Source: Schistocerca nitens (taxonomy: Eukaryota > Arthropoda > Insecta > Orthoptera > Acrididae). From it: DNA of 64,000 nucleotides. Below the pieces are notes generated by a model. The model saw only the letters and a program-made list of their open reading frames with translations, had not been told where the DNA came from and made no database searches. A program made the position numbers and the translations under genes. Positions 21,056 through 31,886 of this stretch are shown in pieces. The stretch spans positions 533,219,102-533,283,101 of the forward strand of contig NC_064616.1 of assembly GCF_023898315.1 (NCBI RefSeq), given 5' to 3'. Positions within the stretch are counted from its first letter, which is position 1; each line of letters starts with the position of its first letter.

Positions 21056-23326
21056 ATCATATACCTCTACTGCGAGGAGATGTATCGGAGCAGGAAAAAA
21101 TTCGACAAGCTGCGCCACAGAAGAAGCCGTTTGCTGAGTGCTCTTGCTTTTCTGAAGAGATGTCGTGCCGATCAGGTTGTGCCAAACTTTGTGAAGGTCA
21201 CGCATCACATCAATTCTGCTGCAGCTAAGAGAATTAAGAAGCGTGCTAGCCTCGCCTAGGTTCGTGAGAGGGTGCAATTTACCAGCCGCAGCCTTGAGTA
21301 CAACTCACAGGAACTACTTAAACTACATATACAACCAGCCAATCATTTTAATTCCTGGACCTGAGACTGGATTGATGGTGTTACCTGGGTGACCGCAGAT
21401 TCTGCACATAAGAAGACTTCGGGACGTCAGATATCTAAATTCGCTCGTCTCTGTGTAAAACCATCGCTGGAGGCCCCACGCAAGACGGTCATCAATTTCA
21501 CGGACATTGAGCTGACTGGGGATGCAGTTTCTGTTCTGGAGAAGGGACTTAATTTTGCTCCCACACCTAGGTTCACGCCGGTAGCGGACACTGTCAGTGC
21601 AGTTGAACAGGTTGCTGCGCGACTGCCACCTGAAGCAGCTGAAGATGTACGCTGGGAAACCTGCCGTCTTCTGACGAGAACTAAACCGATCAAGTCGAAT
21701 ATTACTAGGAGGGAGTGGGCAGCCATTCGAGACCTGAGACAAAGCCCTGAGATTTTTGTCTTACTGACTGACAAAGGCAATGCTATGGTTGTTCTTTCAC
21801 ATAAGGACTGCACTGAGAAGATGCATAGCCTGCTAAATGACGAATCTTACATTAAGATCAACGCTGACCCCACAAAGAAGGTGGAGAACAAGATTAGGGC
21901 TCTTCTCAAGGACGCGGATTTACGAGAGGGTGTCGTCAAGAAATTGACACCTCAAGGACCTGTACCGCCAATACTTTTTTCACTCCCTAAAGTCCACAAA
22001 GAAAGGGTGCCGTTACGCCCAATTGTCAGCAACATATTTGTTGGCCAAATACCTGGCAGAATTACTAAACCCTTGTGTGGGTAAATGCCCTCATCACGTT
22101 CGTAATTCCGTGGATTTCGTAAAACGTCTCGACAACTTCGAACTGAAAGACTCAGACATCGTGGAGAGGTTTGACGTTGTTTCATTATTCGCCAGGGTGC
22201 CTCTTCGAGTGAGTTGAGCTTATTGCACAGAAATTTGATGAGAAGACGATCGACCTTTTCAGGCACGTTCTGACCTCCACGTATTTTCTCTTTAACGGAG
22301 AATACTATGAACAAACAGAAGGAGTCGCAATGGGGAGCCCACTCTCGCCTGTGGTCGCAAATTTCTATATGGAGTTCTTCGAGGAAGAAGCTTTGGCGTC
22401 ATCCAAATGGAAACTTCCTTGTTTTCTCAGTTATGTGGATGACACGTTCGTGATCTGAGCCCATGGAAGGGACAAGCTCCTACAGCTCCTTACACACCTG
22501 AACTCCATACATCCGAACATCAAATTCACTATGGAGACCGAAGCAGAAGGAAGATTACCATTCATGGACGTCATGGTCAAAAGAAGAGCGGATGGCGCCC
22601 TAGGCTACGGGGTATACAGGAAGAAAACGCACACAGACCTGTATTTGCATTCGGGTAGCGGCCACCACCCTTCGCCAAGGAAGGGGGTGCTAAAAACACT
22701 GGTGCGCAGGGCGCGCACCATCCCTGACGCAGACCGTCTGCCCCATGAGGTGGAACACCTCAAAACTGTATTCCGAAAACACGGGTACTCGGAATGGCAG
22801 TTCAGACGCGCTCTTCGAACCCACCTCCGCAGTACAGCGTGTGGAGACGGAAGACGTCACGGAGGAAGAGATAGCCACTGCCCACATACTGTATACAGGC
22901 GCTCTGTCGGGGAAAATAGGACGAATATTGAGGAAGCATCGAGTAAGAACTGTCTTTTCCCCACCCAATAAAACACGAGCATTATTGGGAAGTATCAAAG
23001 ACGATCTCGGTTTGCGGAAGGCCGGCATATACCAGATTCCGTGTCAGTGTAGGAAGACTTATATTGGACAGACAGTGCGCACCATCGAAGATCGTTGCCG
23101 AGAACATCAGAGGCACACTCGACTTAGGTACCCCAACAAGTCGGCGGTCGCAGAGCACTGCTTGTCCCAAAATCACGAAATGAGCTACCAACATACCAGG
23201 GTCTTGGCACATACATCTAAATACTGGGACAGCGTCGTTAGAGATGCTATCAAAATTCGTACCAGGGACGGACTCATTAACCGAGATTGCGGCTATAACC
23301 TCAGCAAGGCATGGGACCAGCAATGA
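20945..23326 (+). pseudogene. Penelope-like polyprotein: reverse transcriptase and GIY-YIG endonuclease
   Basis: The frame starts near MTTCQIAEILCPFATMDRLY, continues as QVVPNFVKVTHHINSAAAKR, then a stop, then FARLCVKPSLEAPRKT to IFVLLTDKGNAMVVLSHKDC and PPILFSLPKVHKERVPLRPI, the early Penelope-type reverse-transcriptase blocks. After a frame change come VAMGSPLSPVVANFYMEFFE and the active site SYVDDTFVI, followed at once by a TGA (22456-22458). It then runs to LPFMDVMVKRRADGALGY. After another shift the GIY-YIG domain reads AGIYQIPCQC, YIGQTVRTIEDRCREHQRH and HTSKYWDSVVRDAIKI. The enzyme would nick and reverse transcribe at the target. The breaks make it inactive. Confidence 0.8.
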
Positions 23327-23585
23327 GTTTAATTAAAAAGACGCTCAGCGAAGAAAACGAATGGGCGACCAGGGCGGAGGAAACAATTACAGCGACGCCA
23401 CCACAGACGCCGACGCCAGCGTCTCAGCGACCGCCGACGAGTGGCTTTGGGCGCGGACCGCGGTGAGAACGCCTCGCAGGGAGAGGGGATTTAAGACGGC
23501 CTCCCGCCCGTTTGACACTATGGACCGGCAGTACACCCGTGGACTGTTCGAGCAAGAAATACGCCAGAAGAAACTGAAGAATGTA
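23058..23585 (+). repeat. 3' terminal region of the Penelope-like element
   Basis: The downstream partner of the direct copy at 20563-21055. It includes the GIY-YIG end, the stop at 23324-23326, a short 3' region with AATTAAAAAGACGCTCAGCG, and the segment matched in inverted orientation at 20340-20558. Confidence 0.75.
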
Positions 23586-24645
23586 AAATTCTTGCTTTTT
23601 ATTGACTCTGTTTACCAAGCAACTGAAGTTCGAAGTTATTTTCTTTAATGACTTGCAAATATTCATGGAGAAGATTTTTTGTGATAGTAACATATAATAA
23701 GAGTGAGAATTCTTTTCCTGTTTCTCTTTATCGAAATCTGTTTTCAGTTATCAACATACAATTGTCCTGATATCAATAGCGCTACTCTAAATTCGAGTTG
23801 TAAGTTCTACCTTCCTTAAGCTTCTGTGGCAGCAAGATGCGCGCATACCCGAACGCAAGTAAGATTTGTTCATTTCATTTGTAGTGCGCCAAGAGCTATA
23901 ATTTATTAGGACACGAGCATGAAAGTGGCCATTAGAGTTCGTTTCCGCCCACTAGAGCGGTAAGGCGTGTCCAGAAAGGGGCGATCTAAGAATCTGAAGA
24001 AATCGGGCCTCCATAAAACAGGCAACAGTAGTAAACAATGTCATAAAGCTGGTTTTTACAGTGTCAGTCAAGTTTAATCGATAGTAAACTAATGGAAAAC
24101 TTGAAATTGTTACTGTGAGTGAACTGGGACACAGTAGTTCAATTATTTTTATGGAATAATAAACTCTATAATTAGTATGGTTCGTCTAATTTCACAGCTC
24201 CCATTTAGTTACTTCGTATATCATCACTGCAACAGACTATTTAAGAGAAGTATTGCGACAGCGTTTCACTATCGCACCCACTGTCAGAAGAAATGCCAGT
24301 GACGCGTGTTTTCCCTATGTTATCACCCTCAGTTAGAATCGTCCAATCGCCAAGGGATATACGCCAATTTCACGTCACAGTTCATTAATAATTCAAAAAG
24401 GAGTGCTATACAGCCCAAATTTTCTGTTGTCCTGTCTTTACTGAACATTAACATTATTAATTTTCTGGAAATTGAAGATAAATCCGTCCATTTATATAAC
24501 CTATTTAAAATATTGTTTCTGTACATTCTCTCCTAGCAGCACGTTAGTCATACTGAAGCACTGAACCATACCTCTCCAAGAATCATTCACCATACGACAC
24601 TAATTGTTCAACGCCGATACACACATTCGGGTGCCTTATATCCAG
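23586..24645. other. No recognised feature
   Basis: AT-rich sequence. Frames of 65-76 codons near 24306-24536 lie on both strands over the same bases and show no motif. Confidence 0.5.
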
Positions 24646-24649
24646 CCAG

Positions 24650-24876
24650 TGGAAGATCTGGATTGTTCTGGTACTTCCACAGTCTCACCAGTAACCAGAC
24701 GTGAACTGCTCCCAAAGACATTTTAAATCTACTATCAACTATCTCCGCTCCCCTAGGGAGGAATTAGTGCACCCCTTCAGTCTGCGTGTAGTCTATAGTG
24801 GATAGTCAAATGTGAAATCGTTTTCCAAAGTCTTTTTGCATCTTGCAATTGAGGCGAAATCTGGGATCCAGTCCAG

Positions 24877-24936
<60 letters not shown>

Positions 24937-25092
24937 TGATTTTGGAACACCGTGTAATAACCACATCCAGGCTGGCCGGCCCATTGGCACCTGTCGTTAA
25001 TGTGCGAGGCGGATATGAAATGGGGCCACCCTGCCTCCCCATTCCCGGAAGTTGGGCTCTTTAGCTCGCTCGGCGATCCGGGCGGGTTAATT
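24650..25092 (-). mobile_element. SINE, third tRNA-derived family, split by a (TA)n tract
   Basis: Read on the minus strand, the head at about 25092-24990 starts TAACCCGCCCGGATCGCCGA and includes GCGAGCTAAAGAGCCC, an A-box-like region. Next comes GGCCGGCCAGCCTGGATGTG and a tail near 24760 with GGAATTAGTGCACCCC-type sequence on the plus strand. A second copy with the same order lies at 30060-30395. The (TA)n at 24881-24934 lies inside this copy and is absent from the other. Confidence 0.65.
24881..24934 (+). repeat. (TA)n microsatellite
   Basis: 54 bases of alternating TA. Open frames over it are artefacts of the dinucleotide. Confidence 0.97.
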
Positions 25093-25153
25093 GTTCAATA
25101 TCTTTGCCGGAATGAATGGCCGAAGAATACAACACGCCTACCAATACACGAAA

Positions 25154-25155
<2 letters not shown>

Positions 25156-25203
<48 letters not shown>
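25156..25203 (+). repeat. (TA)n microsatellite
   Basis: 48 bases of alternating TA, about 60 bases after the SINE head. Confidence 0.97.
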
Positions 25204-25208
<5 letters not shown>

Positions 25209-26410
25209 ATTGTGTTCTACAAAAAAGTTGAACTTGTTGTACTCAGCTTGACAATCATTTAGAAAAAAAACTTGTGAAATACTTGTGCAGATTAAGATTT
25301 GCTGTTTATGTACTGCCGGGGCTTTCAGGGCAATAATGCATTCGTTAGTCGTAGCTGTGACGGAGACGTTACGAATATATTGTATTGTTTTTCTTAGACC
25401 CTGTTCTTCAAATTGAAGCGTAAAAGAACTGCAATAAAAAATCATAGACATTAACCAGGAATTCCTCAATTTATTTCCCCCTGTTAACTGAACACAATGA
25501 AAAATACCAGTTGAAAAAAATACATAGGAACGGGGACTCCGTCTCAGCCTCATGCCAGTGATGTGAATTATTATTAAGGAAAAACCAGTCATTAGCTGGT
25601 AACCTTAAGGCCCTTGCTGCTCCACAGATTTATGAGGCTTACCAAGGCAAACATGGCACTGTCTGGTTCCACTGCATCCCATATTAATTACTAACATTAC
25701 CAGTGGTTTGGATGGTAACTGAAGAGTATCTAGACCCATACAAGAAAGAGGCTTTGCGTGGCTATTCCATTCGAGAAGTCAGTAGGGACTTCACTGCCAG
25801 TAACAGACCGCGTCCATCGCTTTATCCAGCGAATGATAGCTGATAATAGCACCATCAGGTGAATGTGCAAATGTAACTGCAAATCTGCAGCACTGACTTA
25901 ACCATGTATGCGATAAATAGAAGCAATAGACGCTGCAGAATGTGCTGTTGCGAAGAGTAGCACACTATTATGACAGACAGATATGGATAATCGAAAGAAT
26001 TTCTATGGCGATAACAGCCTTATTCACAGTTCCTCCAAAATTCAAGGTAAGGGGGAGAGCGAATAAAAGTATGCAAAGACAGCAGTCCAAAATGGTTCGG
26101 TACCAAAGTAAAACATCGTGATTCTTTGGTCCTGACGCTGTACCATTCGCACCGTGGTGTGAAAAAACAGTCTCATGTTTACCATGAAATAACTGCCCCT
26201 CACCCTTTCTCCTTTGTACTGCGAACTTACTACCTCAACAGAACGTCAGGAGTAAAAGGGAAACAGAAACCTTATTACTAATATGACTCCCATCGTAGTG
26301 CGGAACATCATTTTCCCTAAATCGCTTCAGGAAAATGCCGGGATGATTCCTTTGAGTGGACACGGCCGATTTCTTTCCCTGTTTTTCCTTAATCCGAGTT
26401 TGTGCTCCGT
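25204..26410. other. No recognised feature
   Basis: Mostly AT-rich sequence. No domain could be read on either strand. Confidence 0.5.
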
Positions 26411-26482
26411 CTCTAATGGCCTAATTGTCGACAGGACGTAAAACGCTAATCATCTCCTCCTCCTCCTCTTCCTCCTCCTCCT
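26411..26482 (+). repeat. Repeat tail and (TCC)n microsatellite
   Basis: TTGTCGACAGGACGTAAAAC followed by CATC and then (TCC)n. The same order of GTCGACAGGACGT and a CTCC run is one I remember as the 3' end of a dispersed element. Only the tail is present. Confidence 0.5.
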
Positions 26483-26592
26483 CCACCTTCACATCTGTTC
26501 CTAACTACCAGTTTTCAGGTAGTAGTTGTTTCAGTGCATGCGCATCGTACACTGATCATATGTTGCCTCTAACTGACTTCCCATATGGTTCT

Positions 26593-26650
26593 AGACCTGT
26601 GGTCGGCAAACTGACGCCCGTGGGCTGCAAGCGGCTCGAATCAGGTATTG
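26593..26650 (+). repeat. hAT-type terminal repeat fragment
   Basis: CTGTGGTCGGCAAACTGACG followed by CCCGTGGGCTGCAAGCGGCTC resembles the CAGTGGTCGGCAAACTGCGG terminus of Charlie-like hAT elements. I see no partner end within a few kilobases. The mariner element starting near 26775 may have truncated it. Confidence 0.35.
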
Positions 26651-26774
26651 GTGTGGTTCGCAATACTCAACCGTGTTTTATAATAATGTCTGAATGGAAT
26701 TGACACAGTGTAGGACTCTTAGTACAACGATCACATGACAGTTGAGTAAGTGTGTTACTGAATATGTAAGCGGA

Positions 26775-27460
26775 GATCAAAAAGTTTCCATTTGAAGGCG
26801 TTGCTGTAGCGTATATACAATGTGGCGCGACTCCCAATCGGGTATATAAGCACCGACATGTAGTCAAGGGATTAGTGTGGCATACGTGTCTTTTCGACGT
26901 GCATGCGGTAAATGCGGAAAACTGAACTATGGTGACGTATTTAATGATGCTTCCAAACAGGACCAAAGAGCTCTTATTATTTCTTTGTCTGGCGAAGGAC
27001 AAATACCGGTAGACTTCCATCGGGGAATGAACAAAGTGTATGTGACAGCATGTCTGTCGAAATCCACCGTAGTAGAATGAAAACAGCTGCAAGGCGTGCT
27101 TCTGTTTCGTGATAAATCACGTTCCCATATCGCAAGTGGTGTAACGCAGAAGTTACGGCAGCTGAAGTGGGAGACATTCGAGCACTCGGCCTATAGTCCT
27201 GATCTCTCCTCACGCGATTATCTAGCCTTCGGTTCCTTAAGAAAGGCCTTGAAGGGTTAACAATTCCTATCTAACGAGGATGTGCAGCAGACCGTCACGG
27301 ACTTCTTCACGCAGCAGGAGACAGTGTTTCACGAAACGGGTATCTCCAACATGGCGCATCGGTGGGATGATTGCCTCAGTGGTTACTGTGGTTTTTCCTG
27401 ATCGGCATAGCGATTCTGGACTGTATGGCCTTCGAGCGGAAATTTTTTGATCACACCTTG
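26775..27460 (+). mobile_element. Internally deleted mariner-like element
   Basis: The left end contains GATCAAAAAGTTTCCATTTG. The right end, GCGGAAATTTTTTGATCACA, has the complementary pattern. The transposase is reduced to an N-terminal remnant and a C-terminal part with LKWETFEHSAYSPDLSSRDY, FGSLRKALKG and FTQQETVFHETGISNMAHRW. The Y-S-P-D-L block with its following Asp is the third catalytic site of mariner transposases (DD34D type). The element is about half the usual length, and a stop lies after LRKALKG. Confidence 0.7.
26990..27410 (+). pseudogene. Mariner transposase C-terminal remnant
   Basis: A readable stretch holds DKSRSHIASGVTQKLRQLKW, then SAYSPDLSSRDYLAFGSLRK, then SNEDVQQTVTDFFTQQETVF, the last third of a mariner transposase. 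The second catalytic Asp (usual motif HDNARPH) is replaced here by DKSRSH in a shifted context, so the core is inactive. Confidence 0.65.
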
Positions 27461-27469
27461 TACGAGGGT

Positions 27470-28328
27470 TGGAACTTTAATAGTGGCAAATATTTATTAA
27501 CAGCTCTTACAAGATAGATACGTGTTTCAAAGTTTTACTGACTTTCAAAGTAGTCACCAGCTTGTGTACAACCCGTAGCCAGCGATGTTGAAGTCGTAGG
27601 ATTATCCTAGCAGTGCCAGTTGTGTTGACAGTGGCGTGGTCTCTTGCCCGATGAATTTGTAGCAGTTCTGAAGCGAATACCGTGAAGTGTTTCCTTCAGT
27701 TCAGAAATCGAGTTGAACTCACGAGGGTTTAGGTCATGGGAGTGCAATAGGTGGTGTAGCACTTAGCAGCCCCATCAGTCTAACAAATCAGTGACAGCTT
27801 GCACTGTACGTGCTTGAGCATTGTCCTGAAAATGATGGTCAGGTCCTGCAGACAGTGTCATCACTTCTGTCTATAAGCTGGTCGTAGGTTGTGTTCCAAA
27901 AATGAACACCATAGAGACAGAAGTGATGAGACTTTCTGTAGGACCTGACAATCATTTTACAGGACAATGCTCAAGCACGTACAGTGCAAGCTGTTACTGA
28001 TTTGTTTGACTGGTGGGGCTGCTGAGTCCTATACCACCCACTGCAGTCCCCCGACTTAAGCCCTCGTAAGTTCAACTCGATTTCTTTACTGAAGGAAACA
28101 CTTCACGGCATTCGCTTCAGAACTGCTACAAATTCGTTGGGCAATAGACCGCGCCGCTCGAACTGTCAACACAACTGGCACTGCTAAGAGTACCCTACGA
28201 CTTCCACATCGCCGGCTACAGGTTATATGCAATGATGGTGAAACTTTGAAGGTCAGTAAAACTTTGAGATACGCATCTCTTTTGTACGAGATGTAAATAA
28301 ATAGTTGCCACTATTAAAGTTCCATCTC
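27470..28328. mobile_element. Long palindrome built from mariner C-terminal sequence
   Basis: Two arms of about 415 bases (27475-27893 and 27915-28325) are near-complements: GGTTGGAACTTTAATAGTGG at the left end matches CCACTATTAAAGTTCC at the right, and both contain CTCAAGCACGTACAGTGCA or its complement. The right arm, read plus, contains DNAQARTVQAVTDLF and FNSISELKETLHGIRF, matching the mariner transposase region after the second catalytic acid. The centre is a loop of about 22 bases. It is therefore a fold-back made of two mariner 3' halves, not two separate insertions. Confidence 0.7.
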
Positions 28329-29780
28329 CGGATGAATGTTTGGACAGATATTTTTACTTATTTGAATAATTGTTTTTTATGTGTATTCGTGCGTGATACT
28401 GCTTATTGAGAGTAACACCAACGTTCACACAGCCATACCGGCAGCCCCTCGTGTGTTATTATCATCGTACAGAAGTCATGGTAGCAACATCTACTGGCTC
28501 GGACGCAGCATAAGGTTTAGACTGATAAGTATCGAGTGTAATATCACGACAACCACTTTAACAAATAAGTTTTGTAAGTCGAGGTACAATTCTGTAGGAG
28601 AGTGACCAAGTCTGGAGGAGAATTTGGAAATCCTCTTCAGAGAATGATAGGTAGGCTCGCCGTTGCTTGTTTGACCTGCACGTTACCGCGACGTACCGCC
28701 CATCAGACGCTTCTGTGCTACAATTAGATGGCAAGACATTCTTTGTCATTCTTCAGTGACCATTGGAAATCGCATAAAGAGGGATACTACAGGAAAACAT
28801 CCAGTTCAATTTGTGATCCCCGCCACTACGTTTAGAGAGTCTGATTGCAGAACGTGCTAGTTTACCACTAGTCTTAATGCTCAAAGTCATAGATCATGTA
28901 TAATCTGTTACCCTCATCATTTGTGTATTTTCATGTGCCTAATGTAGGGTGTAATGTTAATTTCAGTTTTAAGAATCTTCCTTGTAGTCCAGTTTTCGCT
29001 TTATTTAGTGTGGCTTGGATTTAGGAGGCCTAAAGCCTCGCTTCTAATTAAAGAGATCACAACTGATTGTATAAAAGAGGAATGTGAGATGAAATGAAGG
29101 AATTATTGTTTAACTGTCAATGTAAGTAAATTTTGAATCAGTTGCGTTAATGTTCGTAGTTTTAAGTAAAGAGATTACTAATAAAGTTCATAGAAGACAT
29201 GTGTTACGCTTACATACCTTAACCAATTGAGAAAACTTTGAACTATTGGACTTTTGCTTGTGATATTTCGTAGAGATATAATGAAAGAAAAACAATAAAC
29301 TATTGGAAATAGTTGAGTAAAAATTGAAGGAATCAGTGGAAGAAAATGCTGACACTCAATTTACTAAGGAATTACCGTTACAGAGTTTTGCTTTCGAAGG
29401 CACCACATGCTAGTAATAAGTACTCACTATGTACTATTAGAAAATACTGTCTACTACATAAATTGCTGTGTCTTATAGTATTTATGTTGTTATCTCTGAG
29501 TTTAACATCGAATAACTCAAAATATGGTCATGTGGATTAGCACTTTGTTCTGCCGATCCCTTCAGTTATGTCTCAATCTCACTTTTAGGTGTTTACACAT
29601 GACACAGGTACATGACCATAATCACGTTGGCTTTCATAATTTTCGTGTTTCCCGATAGAATTAAAATCACTTTAATGGGGCGTAACCTGTCTCCTGTCAC
29701 TATTAGGTTTCAGGAATTTACTTTCACAATAAGAAGAGCATTTGTGGTTTTATAGTGAATAAATAACTGTATGAATAGTG
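28329..29780. other. No recognised feature
   Basis: AT-rich sequence without a domain, terminal repeat or RNA gene that I can support. Confidence 0.5.
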
Positions 29781-29784
29781 CATC

Positions 29785-30010
29785 TGTAACATCTACATGT
29801 ACATACATAGACCACAGGCAACTTTACCGTGTGTGACGGAGGATACTTAGCGATTTTCTGAACTATTCTATTCGCATATTGAGTGTGTGGAAAATGATGC
29901 CTTTGCACGCGCCATAATCTCTATTATCTTATTCTCACTATCCCTAAGAGCGACAGACGGACTTGGGAATAGAAATGTCACTAAGCATTTCCCGAGTACT
30001 TCTTTTTCTC
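29785..30010. mobile_element. CR1/L2-like 3' fragment
   Basis: CATCTACATGTACATACATA followed by CGTGTGTGACGGAGGATACTT and a decayed continuation resembles the CR1/L2-type 3' region. No reverse-transcriptase frame is readable. A short old fragment. Confidence 0.45.
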
Positions 30011-30059
30011 TTGCCTCTGGCCAACACCGCCCTAGAGTCTGCACGGTTATTTACAAATT

Positions 30060-30395
30060 TGGCATGGTTAGTTTAAGGGGTGACCGGATGCCCTTCCTGT
30101 CACCACGCTGTTACTCCCACGACGGAATACGTGCATCCCAACAGCCTGTGTGTATCGTTATTTATGTGAAAGTGAGCGAACGTTTTCGAAATGTTTGCGA
30201 ATCGTGTATCTGAGACGTGGATACCAGCCCTGTATGCACCTAGTGGAATGTGGGAAACTGCCTAAAAACCACATGCAGGTTGACCGACAGACCGACATAC
30301 GTCGTTAATCGATCGGGCGGATTCGCTGCCATTCCGGCGCACCTACCTGCCCCAGAAGCGTCGCTTTAACAAGCACCGCTATCCGAGCCGCTTAT
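30060..30395 (-). mobile_element. SINE, third tRNA-derived family
   Basis: Same order as the copy at 24650-25092: GGGTGACCGGATGCCCTTCC, then ATCTGAGACGTGGATACCAG, AACTGCCTAAAAACCACATG, TCGTTAATCGATCGGGCGGA and a GC-rich head near 30340-30395. On the minus strand the head is a tRNA-like region with a degenerate B box. The terminal duplication was not resolved. Confidence 0.65.
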
Positions 30396-30679
30396 CCCCT
30401 GAGTACTGTACCCAATAGTATTCTGCATGAAACACTCATTCTTCTTGCAAGAATTTCCACTTACGTTCCCAGCATATCTCCCTTACACTTTAGTATGGAC
30501 ATACCAACCTGTAAATTTCGAACTGATGCAATTTAATTAACGTATCACACAGACATGCGTCTTCAGCGCAGATGAAACCCATTTATTTCCATAATCAACA
30601 AATCGTAAACGCTGCTAAGACTGAAAAATCATCTACCAGTTACATACGTAACATTTTATCCGTTACCTGTTCTTTATTC

Positions 30680-30867
30680 AAATGGCTCTGAGCACTATGG
30701 GACTCAACTGCTGAGGTCATTAGTCCCCTAGAACTTAGAACTAGTTAAACCTAACTAACCTAAGGACATCACCCACATCCATGCCCGAGGCAGGATTCGA
30801 ACCTGCGACCGTAGCGGTCTCGCGGTTCCAGACTGCAGCGCCAGAACCGCGCGGCCACTCCGGCCGG
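30680..30867 (-). mobile_element. SINE, tRNA-Leu-like family
   Basis: A perfect 13-bp target duplication CTGTTCTTTATTC lies at 30667-30679 and 30868-30880. Read on the minus strand, the head has a tRNA-Leu-like A box, G-CCGGCC-GAGTGGCC, and a B box GGTTCGAATCC-type sequence (plus-strand GCAGGATTCGAACCTGCGA). The body reads AGGACATCACCCACATCC and TTAGTCCCCTAGAACTTAG. No functional tRNA is encoded. Confidence 0.9.
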
Positions 30868-31184
30868 CTGTTCTTTATTCTTAAGACAAAAACCCCATTT
30901 CTTTTTATAACAAGAAAGAATTTCTGCCATGTAAAATTTTTCACCTTCAACGTTACAGCCTATTTCAGTTAACTCATATGGATGTGTACAGCAGCACCCT
31001 CCACGGTGGCTGAGATAGAGAAGTCACCCAGCAGCGTTCACGAGGAAGTCCGTATAAATATCGCTCCCTATTCAGCACGCTAAAATTTGCGAAGATTTGT
31101 GTGATTGCTGCATAAATGAAACGCTACTGAGCAAAAATATGATCACCTGATGGTGGCCTCCCTTTATTCCCGTCATTATAAACT

Positions 31185-31884
31185 GATTCCATGCACACCA
31201 CGTGATCAAAATTTTCCGGACACCTAATAGTGGAAATTAATATGGGGTGTTTCCACCCTCACCTTTATAACAGGTTCAGATCCGATAAGGTCAATTTCAG
31301 TGAGGTGCGTGAATTTCTCTAGAGGAAAGGCAGCCCATTATTCGTCAAGAGCCGAAACTAGAGAAGGAAGTTATGCACGCTGGGGTCTGGAGCGATGTCA
31401 GCATTTTAATTCATCCAAAACGTGTCACATTGCGTTCAGGTCGCGGCTGTGGCAGCCCAGTCCATTTAAGGAAAGTTATTCTCCATAAACCACTGCCTCC
31501 CAGAAGCCGCTTTATGACAGACTGCATTGTCATGCAGAAACAGTCATCGTCTCTGAACTATTCCTCTACCGTACACAGTACACAATGCTGTACAATGTGT
31601 TCATATCCTTCGACATTTAGCATTTTCTAAAGTGCAATAATGGGACTACAGTCTAACCACGAAAGAAACACCCATGCCACAACATCACGTCCCCTGTACT
31701 TCACTAATGGCACTACACACGATGGTAGGAAACGTTCACCAGGTATTCTCCAAAGCCAAACTTCCCGTCGGATTACCACAGGATGTAACATGCTTCATCG
31801 CTCTGAATCATTCGCTACCAGTCACTATTTATTGACATCGCTCTTTACATCATCTCAAGCGTCACTTAGCACTGACTACAGAAA
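31185..31884 (-). mobile_element. Outer Tc1-like element, left part
   Basis: The left end contains ATCAAAATTTTCCGGACACC. On the minus strand a decayed transposase C-terminus reads SPDLNAMWHVLDELKC and then WAAFPLEKFTHLTEIDLIGS. The element is interrupted at 31885 by a second Tc1. Its remaining part continues after 33134. Confidence 0.6.
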
Positions 31885-31886
31885 TA

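Larger units (their letters stand above)
20340..23585 (+). mobile_element. Penelope-like element with complex termini
   Basis: A plus-strand element with a Penelope-type reverse transcriptase (YVDD at 22432-22443) and a C-terminal GIY-YIG endonuclease (about 23010-23090). Its 5' side carries an inverted copy of the 3' region (20340-20558), directly followed by a direct copy of the element's end (20563-21055). This direct-plus-inverted arrangement is typical of Penelope-like elements, which insert as partial tandem copies. The coding region has at least three frame breaks and a stop just after YVDDTFVI, so this copy is inactive. Confidence 0.8.

Noticed and set aside
24812..25251. Frames across the TA repeats, here and at 61.1-61.9 kb
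   Set aside because: Runs of Ile-Tyr arise from alternating TA and carry no coding signal.
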